NCBI GenBank assembly: GCA_965658765.1
Contig: CBFHTO010000051.1
Span: 1-26,673, forward strand
Reading direction: 5' to 3'
From: Glaciecola sp965658765
Lineage (GTDB): Bacteria > Pseudomonadota > Gammaproteobacteria > Enterobacterales > Alteromonadaceae
Length of the DNA stretch: 26,673 nt
Below are positions 9,387 through 17,844 of this stretch, in pieces (within the stretch, counting starts at the first letter, position 1; each line of letters starts with the position of its first letter). The position numbers and the translations under genes are program-made. The notes beneath the pieces were generated by a model, which saw only the letters and a list, made by a program, of their open reading frames with translations, did no database searches and had not been told where the DNA came from.

Positions 9387-9512
9387 TTAAGTAAACACCT
9401 AATAATTTGTTTTTGCGAATCTGACAAAACGCGAGTCATAAATATACGATTGAGACGGGACTGCCTCAACGAAATAAGACTTCATATTTAATAGTAATGA
9501 TATTAGAATATA

Positions 9513-9538
9513 AATACTAGACTGTACAGTCTAGTATT
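9513..9538. promoter_or_regulatory. Perfect 26-bp palindrome, likely operator of the divergent TetR repressor
   Basis: The half-site AATACTAGACTGT is followed immediately by its exact reverse complement, giving 13 bp on each side with no spacer and no mismatch. It lies in the 258-bp gap between the divergent adaptor gene and the TetR gene, 126 bp before the adaptor start and 106 bp before the likely TetR start. Dimers or paired dimers of TetR proteins bind palindromes of this kind, so control of both transcripts is the natural reading. On the minus strand TAGACT inside the palindrome could act as a weak -35 box with a TATTCT 17 bases downstream, so bound repressor would block polymerase. This promoter call is tentative. 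Confidence 0.8.
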
Positions 9539-9644
9539 ATTAAGTTTTATTTATATTTTTATTTGCCCGGCTTTATGTTCATTTAACATGAGTATTGAGA
9601 GTTTTGTGAATAGAGGCACAACGACTGTTTGGAGATCGGTAAAG

Positions 9645-10295
9645 GTGGACAATACGCAAAGGCCTAAATCTGCAGGTCGCCCTAAGAGTAAAGAGAAACG
9701 TCGCCAAATATTAAATAGCGCCAGTTGCTTGCTGTTATCGCAAGGTTATGCAAATACCTCGATGGAATCGGTTGCAAAACACAGTAGCGTTTCTAAACAA
9801 ACCGTCTATTCGCACTTTGCAAATAAAGATGCATTGTTCAACGCAGTCATCGAAAGTAAATGCGCGCAGTACCAGATTGACGAAAGCATGTTGCATGATA
9901 CTCATTTGAATTTAGAAACTCTGCTATATGAAGTGGGCTTAAAATTCATGCAGCTGTTAACGGACGAAAATGTGATTTCAATGTATAAAGTTGTGATTGG
10001 AGATGCGAATCAAGACTCTCATGTCGCTCGCTTATTTTATCAAGCAGGACCAATGCACAGCGTTAATATGATGTGTAAAATTTTTCAGACCCACCCTCAA
10101 AGTGCATTAGATGAGGCGAGCGCTCGAACACTTTCCATAGATTTTTTTAATCTACTCAAGGGTGACTTTCATATGTTGAGCATTTTACACCTACCCTACA
10201 ACTTAGATGAAAGCGCACAACAATCGCGAGCAAAAACCGTCGCCAAACAGACCCTTGCCCTGCTCTCACTGTGTAACTCAAACGTAACAAATTGA
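9645..10295 (+). CDS. TetR/AcrR-family repressor, divergent from the efflux operon
   Basis: A transcriptional repressor, most likely of the adjacent RND operon and of itself. The N-terminal helix-turn-helix domain is clear: GRPKSKEKRRQILNSA, then a recognition helix region SVSKQTVYSHFANKDALF. The C-terminal ligand domain (SMYKVVIGDANQDSHVARLF) looks like the AefR-like type. I chose the GTG at 9645 (217 codons including stop). It has GGAGAT ten bases upstream and leaves the usual ~10 residues before GRPKS. An in-frame ATG at 9588 would add 19 residues but has no ribosome site. The inducer is unknown. Confidence 0.88.
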   Translation: MDNTQRPKSAGRPKSKEKRRQILNSASCLLLSQGYANTSMESVAKHSSVSKQTVYSHFANKDALFNAVIESKCAQYQIDESMLHDTHLNLETLLYEVGLKFMQLLTDENVISMYKVVIGDANQDSHVARLFYQAGPMHSVNMMCKIFQTHPQSALDEASARTLSIDFFNLLKGDFHMLSILHLPYNLDESAQQSRAKTVAKQTLALLSLCNSNVTN

Positions 10296-10364
10296 TATGA
10301 AAATATACGCCACATCCTACAAAACTTGGTACACTAGCCCGATTATCATTCAAAACACGTATTT

Positions 10365-11384
10365 ATGACAAAGGCATTTACTGGTGAGCACATCCTAAGT
10401 GTGCAGCAATTCGACAGAGACGCGGTTGAACAGGTTTTTACCGTTGCAGATAAAATGAGGCCCTACGCTGCTCGTGAAAGAAGAACCACGGTATTAGATG
10501 GTGCAATTTTAGGTAACTTATTTTTTGAACCGAGTACGCGCACCCGTGTGAGCTTTGGAACCGCTTTTAACCTCTTAGGCGGAGAAGTAAGAGAAACCAC
10601 CGGCATGAGCAACTCAGCTCTGGCTAAAGGTGAGTCTTTGTATGATACAGCCCGCGTTCTTAGTGGTTACAGTGACATTATTGCTATGCGTCATCCACAA
10701 GCGGGCAGCGTCGCAGAATTCGCGCAAGGAAGTCGTGTACCGGTTATTAATGGTGGGGATGGCGCAAATGAGCATCCAACCCAAGCGCTCCTAGACTTAT
10801 ACACAATAGCGAAAGAGCGTAATTCATTTGGTCAATCTATTGATGGGCTTCATATCGCCATGATTGGCGATCTAAAATATGGTCGAACCGTACATTCTCT
10901 TGCAAGTATGCTTAGCATGTTTAAAAACGTAACCTTTACATTGATATCACCAAACGATCTGAGTATGCCAACACATATATGTGATTTGATTGAGAGTAAT
11001 GGGCATCGACTAACAGTGACAGAAAAGCTCGAAGGGCTCGTCAATGCAGATATTTGCTACCAAACTCGTATTCAAGAAGAGCGATTCGAGACACAAGAAA
11101 TCGCCAATCAGTATCGTGGAAAATTCAGGCTCAACCAACAAATTTACACACAACACTTTAAATCTCAAACCGTAATCATGCATCCTTTGCCTCGCGACAG
11201 TCGAGCGGAAGCAAACGAATTAGACAACGATCTTAATCTTCACCCAAATTTAGCGATTTTTAGACAAACCGACAACGGCGTCTTGGTTCGAATGGCTTTA
11301 TTTGCATTAACACTTGGTGTTGAAGACAAGGTCCAAGACTTTGATCGAAGCGTGCATTGGTTCAGCAACAAGAGTATTAGTTAA
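10365..11384 (+). CDS. pyrB: Aspartate carbamoyltransferase catalytic chain
   Basis: Catalyses carbamoyl phosphate + L-aspartate to N-carbamoyl-aspartate, the committed step of pyrimidine synthesis, in the cytoplasm. Its 339 residues are longer than the ~310 of E. coli and match the longer form I recall from Shewanella-type bacteria. Active-site elements are intact: FFEPSTRTRVSF (S57-T58-R59-T60-R61) for carbamoyl phosphate, K88 in ALAKGES, HPTQ (137-140), and HPLPR near the C-terminus for the phosphate and aspartate sites. No regulatory chain pyrI follows. Instead hemL begins three bases after the stop codon. No strong ribosome site precedes the ATG, and I could not see a pyrBI-style attenuator in the 69-base leader. 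Confidence 0.96.
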   Translation: MTKAFTGEHILSVQQFDRDAVEQVFTVADKMRPYAARERRTTVLDGAILGNLFFEPSTRTRVSFGTAFNLLGGEVRETTGMSNSALAKGESLYDTARVLSGYSDIIAMRHPQAGSVAEFAQGSRVPVINGGDGANEHPTQALLDLYTIAKERNSFGQSIDGLHIAMIGDLKYGRTVHSLASMLSMFKNVTFTLISPNDLSMPTHICDLIESNGHRLTVTEKLEGLVNADICYQTRIQEERFETQEIANQYRGKFRLNQQIYTQHFKSQTVIMHPLPRDSRAEANELDNDLNLHPNLAIFRQTDNGVLVRMALFALTLGVEDKVQDFDRSVHWFSNKSIS

Positions 11385-11387
11385 TTT

Positions 11388-12674
11388 ATGACAAAATCAG
11401 AATCTTTATTTCAGCGTGCCCAACAAACCATTCCAGGCGGGGTTAACTCACCTGTGCGAGCATTTAAGGCGGTTGGGGGCACACCACGTTTCATTGAAAG
11501 CGCTGACGGACCATACATGTATGATGTTGATGGGAATCGCTATATTGATTACATCAACTCGTGGGGTCCTATGGTTTTAGGGCACAATAATGCGGAGATT
11601 CGTGAAGCCGTAATAGAGGCTTCGTCAAGAGGGCTTAGCTTTGGCGCTCCGACCGAAGCAGAAATTGAAATGGCTGAGTTAGTAAGCTCGATTGTTCCAT
11701 CAATGGAGATGGTTAGAATGGTTAATTCGGGTACGGAAGCCACGATGAGCGCCATTCGACTAGCCAGAGGTTATACAGGAAAAAACAAACTATTAAAGTT
11801 TGAAGGGTGCTATCACGGACACGCCGATAGTCTTCTTGTAAAAGCTGGCTCTGGAGCACTCACGTTAGGTGTGCCCAGCTCACCAGGGGTGCCAGACGAT
11901 GTAGCAAAACATACACTGACCATGCAATTCAATGATTTAGAATCGGTCCAATCTGCGTTTGACGAGCATGGCGACGACATTGCCTGCATCATTGTCGAAC
12001 CAGTAGCTGGAAACATGAATTGCATACCGCCGGTAGAGGGCTTTTTAGAAGGTTTAAGAGCTATATGCGATAAATACGGGGCTGTGCTGATTTTTGACGA
12101 AGTTATGACTGGTTTTAGAGTATCGCTCGGCGGTGCTCAAGAGAGATACAATGTGGTACCGGATTTAACTTGCTTAGGTAAAGTTATTGGCGGTGGAATG
12201 CCGGTTGGAGCATTTGGCGGTAAGCGTGAGATACTCACTCACATTGCGCCTACCGGCCCAATCTATCAAGCAGGTACTTTATCTGGTAATCCGATTGCCA
12301 TGGCAGCAGGTCTATGTGCATTGAAACAACTAAAAGCACCTGGCTTTTACGACAGTATTTTTGCTAATACTCAAGCATTAGTAGTCGGATTTAAAGAGAA
12401 AGCTGACAAGCACGGAATCCCTCTAAGCACCAATATTGCCGGCAGTATGTTTGGTATTTTCTTCACCGAGGATGAAAAGGTTATTAACTACAAGCAAGCC
12501 ATTAGTGTAAATCAAGAGCAGTTCAATCGGTTTTATCACAGCATGTTAGCCAATGGAGTGTACTTAGCGCCGGCTTCTTTTGAAGCTGGGTTTGTTTCGA
12601 AGATGCACGATCAGGACGTGGTTGCCGCAACGCTAGACGCAGCTGATAAGGCATTCGCACAACTCACGAAATGA
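11388..12674 (+). CDS. hemL: Glutamate-1-semialdehyde 2,1-aminomutase
   Basis: Converts glutamate-1-semialdehyde to 5-aminolevulinate, an early step of haem and other tetrapyrrole synthesis by the C5 pathway. It is a cytoplasmic PLP enzyme of 428 residues, which is full length. The family start PGGVNSPVRAF is present, with NSGTEATM (113-120) at the cofactor phosphate site, YHGHAD, D237 in IFDEVMTGFR to bind the pyridine nitrogen, and the Schiff-base lysine K265 in CLGKVIGGGMPVGAF. The ATG lies three bases after the pyrB stop and four bases separate its own stop from the cyclase gene, so the three are probably co-transcribed and coupled in translation. Confidence 0.97.
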   Translation: MTKSESLFQRAQQTIPGGVNSPVRAFKAVGGTPRFIESADGPYMYDVDGNRYIDYINSWGPMVLGHNNAEIREAVIEASSRGLSFGAPTEAEIEMAELVSSIVPSMEMVRMVNSGTEATMSAIRLARGYTGKNKLLKFEGCYHGHADSLLVKAGSGALTLGVPSSPGVPDDVAKHTLTMQFNDLESVQSAFDEHGDDIACIIVEPVAGNMNCIPPVEGFLEGLRAICDKYGAVLIFDEVMTGFRVSLGGAQERYNVVPDLTCLGKVIGGGMPVGAFGGKREILTHIAPTGPIYQAGTLSGNPIAMAAGLCALKQLKAPGFYDSIFANTQALVVGFKEKADKHGIPLSTNIAGSMFGIFFTEDEKVINYKQAISVNQEQFNRFYHSMLANGVYLAPASFEAGFVSKMHDQDVVAATLDAADKAFAQLTK

Positions 12675-12678
12675 ACCG

Positions 12679-13794
12679 ATGACCATCAGCACCATTAGCC
12701 TCATATTAATAAGCATTTATGCGATAAGCATAACGGTGCTTTATTGGCACAAAAAACAAAAAGTTAGTAACTTGAGGGCGCGCGCTCGGCGAGCGTCTGA
12801 TATGAGAGCTAGAGAAACCATCACGGCACTAGCAGCGCGCGGCAGTGGTGTTTCAGATGATGAGTCACAAACTCAATCCACTAAGGATCTTATGATGGAG
12901 ACAGCTGAGCAAGCACGGCAGCTCCATCAAACGTTTCAGAAATTTGTTCCCAGACAATTTGTAGAGCACTTCGCTCGTGGAGGTGTCGATTCACTCGCTC
13001 TTGGTACAGCAGACGAGGACGATGTTGCGGTAATGTTTTGTGATATCAGAGGGTTTACACGTTTATCTGAGCAGATGTCACCTCAGCAGCTAATGAACTT
13101 CTTAAACGCTTATTTCCTAAGAATGAATGCCCCCATCCACAATAACAATGGCTTTATCGACAAGTTTATTGGAGATGCGATCATGGCATTGTTCGACCAT
13201 CCGGATGGAGATGATGGAGACAAATCAGTTGATGCAATTATGGCATCATTTGAGCTTCAAAAAGCACTTAAACTGTATAATTACCATCGTGCCAATAGCG
13301 GTTACCAACCCGTTAAAAATGGAATTGGCTTGCATTACGGGCCTGTTATTCTCGGAACCGTCGGGTCAGATGACCGCATGGACACGACGGTGCTTGGCGA
13401 TGCGGTAAATACTAGTCAGCGAATCGAGTCGCTTACAACCTACTTCGGGGTCGATATTCTGGCAAGTAAAACGCTTGTTGACTCAGCCCTCAAGAAAATA
13501 GACTTTCCCCACCGTTTGGTCGATGAAGTAGTGTTAAAAGGTAAGTCAAATAAAATAGAGTTGATCGAGGTTTATCAACATCTCAATATCGAAGCTATTG
13601 AACAACGTAATCGAACGCATTTTTTGATCGTTGAAGGCATCAAATTACGCAATCAAGAAAAGTTTAAACAAGCACTCGAACATTTTAATGAAGCGCAAGC
13701 TAAGTATCCTGACGACATGGTCATAAAACATCATATCGCTACTTGCGAGAAACTTATGTACCAAGTGGAATGGGACGGTTGTATTCGTCTTTGA
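12679..13794 (+). CDS. Membrane-anchored class III adenylate cyclase
   Basis: Predicted to make cAMP from ATP. The 371-residue protein has one N-terminal membrane helix (about 3-23), a very basic linker (RARARRASDMRAR), a short helical region, then the cyclase domain (about 112-300). Catalytic residues are all present: metal ligands D122 (CDIRGFT) and D166, purine-reading K162 (DKFIGDA), and transition-state N244 and R248 (VNTSQRIE). The second purine-reading position is T237 instead of Asp. That Lys/Thr pair marks class IIIb cyclases, several of which respond to bicarbonate. The tail (about 310-360) looks like one or two TPR-type helical pairs (EKFKQALEHFNEAQAKYPDD). It follows hemL by four bases. 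A weak terminator-like hairpin begins at its stop codon. Confidence 0.9.
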   Translation: MTISTISLILISIYAISITVLYWHKKQKVSNLRARARRASDMRARETITALAARGSGVSDDESQTQSTKDLMMETAEQARQLHQTFQKFVPRQFVEHFARGGVDSLALGTADEDDVAVMFCDIRGFTRLSEQMSPQQLMNFLNAYFLRMNAPIHNNNGFIDKFIGDAIMALFDHPDGDDGDKSVDAIMASFELQKALKLYNYHRANSGYQPVKNGIGLHYGPVILGTVGSDDRMDTTVLGDAVNTSQRIESLTTYFGVDILASKTLVDSALKKIDFPHRLVDEVVLKGKSNKIELIEVYQHLNIEAIEQRNRTHFLIVEGIKLRNQEKFKQALEHFNEAQAKYPDDMVIKHHIATCEKLMYQVEWDGCIRL

Positions 13795-13818
13795 GTGCTG
13801 TTCTGTCGACTCATTTTT
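13792..13818 (+). terminator. Weak possible terminator after the adenylate cyclase gene
   Basis: TGAGT and ACTCA form a five-base stem around a 12-base loop, followed directly by TTTTT. The first arm includes the TGA stop codon of the cyclase gene. The stem is short and not GC-rich, so this is a low-confidence end to the pyrB-hemL-cyclase transcript. Confidence 0.3.
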
Positions 13819-13971
13819 GCTAGGATCTGTTGATATTTGCTGTATGAATAAACCCTAATATTTATTGGCGATAATGAAAGATGCGTTTACAGTTGATAGA
13901 GAAATGATGTCAGAAGTTCTACTTTAAACAGTGTAAACAATTAAACTCCAAGAGCGGCTAGAGAACCAATA

Positions 13972-14499
13972 ATGAATACAAGGACCGTGCACAAAATCCA
14001 TCAGAGTCAACGAGGTTTTACTTTAATAGAACTCATTATCGTTATCATCATTTTGGGTGTATTAGCCGCTGTTGCCGCGCCTCGTTTTCTTGATTTAAGT
14101 ACTGATGCGAAATTAGCAGCTCTAGATAACATTAAGGGGCAAATAAGAACTACTATAGATTTAGTTAAAGTAAAAGCACGCATTGCCGGATTGCGTCCTA
14201 CTGCCACTAACCCAGGTGGTATACAAACTGACTACATCGTCGAGTTTGGTTTTGGTGCAACAGAAGTCGACTTCCGCAATCTTTGTCCTGAAAGCGAAGG
14301 TGAAGGGGGTGATCAATTAACAATGCTTGATTTTTTGCAGCTGTCCGAAGAATTGACTTCACGCACAACCAATCAGCACACATTAATTGGTTACGATGTC
14401 CCTAGCTCTGGAACGCCCACCGACCAAGGGTGTTATGTTCTTTATGATTCTTTTGGCACTCCTGACTGCACAGTAACAATCGTCAGTGCTGATTGCTAA
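13972..14499 (+). CDS. Type IV prepilin, MSHA-pilin-like
   Basis: A 175-residue secreted pilin subunit. The 15-residue basic leader ends in Gly (MNTRTVHKIHQSQRG) and is followed by the class III cleavage motif FTLIEL, with the conserved Glu at mature position 5. A hydrophobic helix then leads to AAPRFLDLSTDAKLAAL, a sequence typical of MshA/MshB pilins. The C-terminal half has four cysteines (in NLCPE, QGCYV, PDCTV and the final residue), suited to disulfides in the D-region. No assembly genes (ATPase, prepilin peptidase, secretin) are nearby, so it must use machinery encoded elsewhere. It may be a minor pilin or a second major pilin. It ends two bases from the convergent propeller-GGDEF gene. 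The ribosome site is weak (AGAG, nine bases upstream). Confidence 0.88.
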   Translation: MNTRTVHKIHQSQRGFTLIELIIVIIILGVLAAVAAPRFLDLSTDAKLAALDNIKGQIRTTIDLVKVKARIAGLRPTATNPGGIQTDYIVEFGFGATEVDFRNLCPESEGEGGDQLTMLDFLQLSEELTSRTTNQHTLIGYDVPSSGTPTDQGCYVLYDSFGTPDCTVTIVSADC

Positions 14500-14501
14500 A
14501 T

Positions 14502-17500
14502 TTACCGAATACGCTCTATTGTAATCACAGACTCCTGCTCTGCTTTTTCAATGCCTTCCTTAGACCAATCGCTCCAATCATCCAGCGCTTTAGATGTGTG
14601 AACAAATGCCGTTCCATTACGACCTGTCTCTTTCACTCTGTATAACGCCAAATCGGTTAAAAGCATTGAGTGCTCCCACTGCTCAAAGTCGGTTTGAGAG
14701 CTTCCCCAGGGAAGCCAAACCGCACCAATGGACATGGTTAAGGGCGAAGGTAGCCCAAGTCTAATATGCAAATTAGTAAGCGCGTTATGAAGCCTATCGT
14801 TTAGCGCCTTAAAACTTTGCTTTTTGATGCTTGGAATAATAAGCAAAAATTCTTCCCCACCCCAGCGTAGCAGACAGTCATTAGGACGACTTACGCTTTC
14901 TATCGCATCTGCTGCGTAAGTAAGAACACTATCACCTTTATCGTGGCCAAACTTATCATTGATACGTTTAAACTTATCCAGATCTATGAGAAATAAGGCA
15001 CATACATCGTCAGACGTCTTATCACCCTTTTGTCGTGTATTAAGAACCTCAAAGAGCTTAGGTAAATAGTCTTTTATTGCCCTTCTATTGCTTAGGCCAG
15101 TCAATGGGTCAGTATTCGCCACCTGCTTCAGCGCGTCATTTTTTTGCGCTAACTCTTTATTCACTCGTTCGTAAGCCAAGGTGCGTTCTTCCACCATTTT
15201 TTCCAAAATGTCATTTCTTTTCATCAATGTTTGAGTTCGCACTGAAAACAAAATCCACCCAAATAACAAAATGACAATAATCGTGCTCCCTCGTGCCCAC
15301 CACGTCTCCCACCAGTAAGGTGCAACGCTTATAGGTAATGTGGTTGGTGGCAACCAATCATCATTACCTAGCTTTGCTGATACTTCAAAAACAAATTCAC
15401 CCGACGGTAAATTAGTGAAATAGGCTAACTCTCGTTGTCCTGCGTAAACCCAACTACTGTCGCCTTTGCTAAGGCGATATCGATATTGTGGTACTTCCTC
15501 TGCGGCAAAAATAGGCTTGGTATAAGCCACTTCCAAATTCCGCTCGTTGCTTAACTCAATTGCTGAAAACGCAGAAACTAAGCGTTTTCCATTTTGATAA
15601 ACACCGGATATAGCCACAGGTGAAATCATGGGCTGGCGTTTGGCAGTGTCAACCGACAACACACCTGATAAGGTTGGATAGTAAAGTTTGTCGTTGAAAA
15701 CAACACCTCGGTTATTCCCAGCGCCGTTACAGCATCGAACGTCTTTTCTCGACCTGAAAGTACCGTCGTCTCTTAGTATAATTTGCCGCTGTATCTTCTG
15801 CTTATAGAGACCTGGCAAATCGATAGAAAATATACCACTGGCACCAGAAACCCACTTTTGATTTTCGGCAATGTTGATATTGAATAAATTTTGAAATGGA
15901 AGCCCATTTTTTATTGTGTATTGAGTCCATACCCCTTTATTACTTTTATGAAACAAGCCATCACCATAGGTAGCAAAAAAGAGGTTTCCATTAGATGACT
16001 CAGTAATATTCGAGACAAACGCACTGTTCACACCGGCCATACGAACTTGTTGCCATTGAGTATTGTTACTGCTTTTACCAAGCTCTGCTTTGTGTAACCC
16101 TGACTCTGTTCCCACCCAAAGAGCACCCGTTTTAGCGCGGTGGATACTACGAACAGATTGAGAGCTAAAGTAAGCAAGCTCGGTAAAACTGTCGTTTTGT
16201 TGTTCAAACAAGCCTTTGTTTGTTCCAAACCATAGGCTGTTGCCGTCCTTGTATATCGTGTTTATCTGATAACCTTCAAACTGACTTATTGCCTTTACAG
16301 CTATTGTTGCAGCGTTTACGCTGAACAGACCATTTCGGGTACCTATCCACATTTTTCCGTCATCAATCAACAAACTATATGCATCATTTCCATCTAGTGC
16401 ACTTTGCGGAACAACCATCTGCCATTGCTCATCTGCCACTAATTTATACACACCCATATTTGAAGCAGCATAAACGCTATCTTCAACATAGAATGACCAC
16501 ACCCTAGCCTTTGCAAAGGATTGGTCAGTAGCTTGACGAGTAATAACTGAAGGCCAAAGCAGCGCAAGGCCGTTTGTCTTTGTCCCTATTAGCGTGAGTT
16601 CATCACTTTGATATAGCGTAACAATGTCTTTTACAAAAGAAGGCCTTACTGATTTATTCAAAGACATCTCAAGCATGCCTTCCATAGGGCTTACTTCATA
16701 CATCTTACTATCCATACCAACAAGAATTGGATAGCCGCTGTCGTTCAACATTAGTAGTCGGATTTCAAACGAGGAAGTTTGTGAAACGTCGCTTAAAGAG
16801 CAGGTGTCAGTAGAATGCTGAAAAGTGCGAAGGCGTTTATTTTCAAGAATATAAACTCGCTTATTTGCTGTGCGCAACTGGGAGTAATCAAGCTCTCTTG
16901 ATAGAGGATATTTGCAAATTGCTTGTGTTAACACATTGTAGTGAAGAAGGGTGTTATCGGCGTCTAAAAACCATATGCTATTACCATCTATGCTAGCAGC
17001 GTTTAGCTTTACTTGTTTCTGTTCTTGCTTTTGTTGTTGAACCTTTTGCAGAACAGGCGAAGCGACAAGCTGGTTGTTATCTAATGACCATAATGACGTC
17101 CCAAAAAACCACATGCGGCCGTCTTCAGACTGCTCTATGTAGGTTATTCTATCTAAAGACTGCTCAAAAGGGATGCGCTCAAACGAGCCCTTTGAATATT
17201 TTACCACACCGCTGGCAGTCGCTATCCACACGCTACCCGCAGCATCAACAAAAAGATGCTCTATCCAATTTGAAGGAAGCGAGGATTCATTAATAGTATT
17301 AAAAATTTCAAATTTTCTACCGTCAAATCGGGCTAAGCCATTCTCAGTACCTAGCCAAAATAAACCATCGGCATCTCTGGCAATAGCATGTACAGATATT
17401 TGAGGTAGTCCATCAGTGACAATTCGCTGACCTTTTTCCGACGCTTGCCCGCTTGAGACTTGCCACCGCTCACTGCGATAGTCAACTGATGCATGTACCG

Positions 17501-17597
17501 AGAACAATGGCATGCAGAGAAGCGCAACTATTAGCAATAAATAAGTGATGCTATAAAGATATGCCGAACGTAAAGACGCGTAGAGGTGAGAGAACAT
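14502..17597 (-). CDS. Periplasmic two-component-propeller diguanylate cyclase
   Basis: A large sensor that should make cyclic di-GMP. A signal sequence (hydrophobic YLLLIVALLCMPLF, likely cut after VHA) is followed by ~700 residues of beta-propeller repeats. These show the recurring pattern of regulator-propeller blades, for example GLFWLGTENGLARFDG, GSVWIATASGVVKYS, GKMWIGTRNGLFSV and GALWVGTESGLHKA. Next come a Y_Y_Y-type Ig-like domain (YRYRLSKGDSSWVYAGQRELAYFTNLPSGEF), one membrane helix, a coiled coil and a GGDEF domain. The active site is GGEEF, with an inhibitory-site RxxD (RPND) five residues upstream, so product inhibition is expected. There is no histidine kinase domain: the output is c-di-GMP. 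I prefer the ATG at 17597 (1031 residues) because GGAG lies just upstream. An ATG at 17639 would add 14 residues with no ribosome site. The ligand is unknown. Confidence 0.92.
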   Translation of the reverse strand: MFSHLYASLRSAYLYSITYLLLIVALLCMPLFSVHASVDYRSERWQVSSGQASEKGQRIVTDGLPQISVHAIARDADGLFWLGTENGLARFDGRKFEIFNTINESSLPSNWIEHLFVDAAGSVWIATASGVVKYSKGSFERIPFEQSLDRITYIEQSEDGRMWFFGTSLWSLDNNQLVASPVLQKVQQQKQEQKQVKLNAASIDGNSIWFLDADNTLLHYNVLTQAICKYPLSRELDYSQLRTANKRVYILENKRLRTFQHSTDTCSLSDVSQTSSFEIRLLMLNDSGYPILVGMDSKMYEVSPMEGMLEMSLNKSVRPSFVKDIVTLYQSDELTLIGTKTNGLALLWPSVITRQATDQSFAKARVWSFYVEDSVYAASNMGVYKLVADEQWQMVVPQSALDGNDAYSLLIDDGKMWIGTRNGLFSVNAATIAVKAISQFEGYQINTIYKDGNSLWFGTNKGLFEQQNDSFTELAYFSSQSVRSIHRAKTGALWVGTESGLHKAELGKSSNNTQWQQVRMAGVNSAFVSNITESSNGNLFFATYGDGLFHKSNKGVWTQYTIKNGLPFQNLFNINIAENQKWVSGASGIFSIDLPGLYKQKIQRQIILRDDGTFRSRKDVRCCNGAGNNRGVVFNDKLYYPTLSGVLSVDTAKRQPMISPVAISGVYQNGKRLVSAFSAIELSNERNLEVAYTKPIFAAEEVPQYRYRLSKGDSSWVYAGQRELAYFTNLPSGEFVFEVSAKLGNDDWLPPTTLPISVAPYWWETWWARGSTIIVILLFGWILFSVRTQTLMKRNDILEKMVEERTLAYERVNKELAQKNDALKQVANTDPLTGLSNRRAIKDYLPKLFEVLNTRQKGDKTSDDVCALFLIDLDKFKRINDKFGHDKGDSVLTYAADAIESVSRPNDCLLRWGGEEFLLIIPSIKKQSFKALNDRLHNALTNLHIRLGLPSPLTMSIGAVWLPWGSSQTDFEQWEHSMLLTDLALYRVKETGRNGTAFVHTSKALDDWSDWSKEGIEKAEQESVITIERIR

Positions 17598-17674
17598 CTG
17601 GCTCCACTGTAAGCTTACTCTCATAAAAGTTAAAAACATAAAAAAAATAGCGGTCCAGAATGTTTAGTCTTAAT

Positions 17675-17700
17675 CTTTGGCTTAACTTTAAGAGCCAAAG
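17675..17700 (-). terminator. Inverted repeat between rlmF and the propeller-GGDEF gene
   Basis: CTTTGGCT and AGCCAAAG are perfect eight-base arms around a ten-base loop. It lies about 145 bases past the rlmF stop codon and 78 bases before the next minus-strand start. There is no T-run after it on the minus strand, so it may be a weak or Rho-assisted end for rlmF, or part of the leader of the next gene. Confidence 0.3.
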
Positions 17701-17844
17701 GCAAATAGACGAATAATTGTTCATCTACCCTCGTTTGTCAATTTTAAACGCGGTAGATAATGTCTTTAATCCGACCCTTGCACACTTAGAAAGTAAGGAT
17801 GGTTTCGTAAAAGTGGATGTATAAATGTGTCTTTATAAAAATGG

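Noticed and set aside
13850..13890. Possible sigma-54 promoter before the pilin gene (TTGGCGATAATGAAAGATGC)
   Set aside because: The GG to GC spacing is 14 bases, whereas sigma-54 promoters need 10.
14502..17597. Reading the propeller protein as a hybrid two-component histidine kinase
   Set aside because: The propeller and Y_Y_Y domains are shared with such kinases, but the cytoplasmic part is a GGDEF domain with no kinase or receiver motif.
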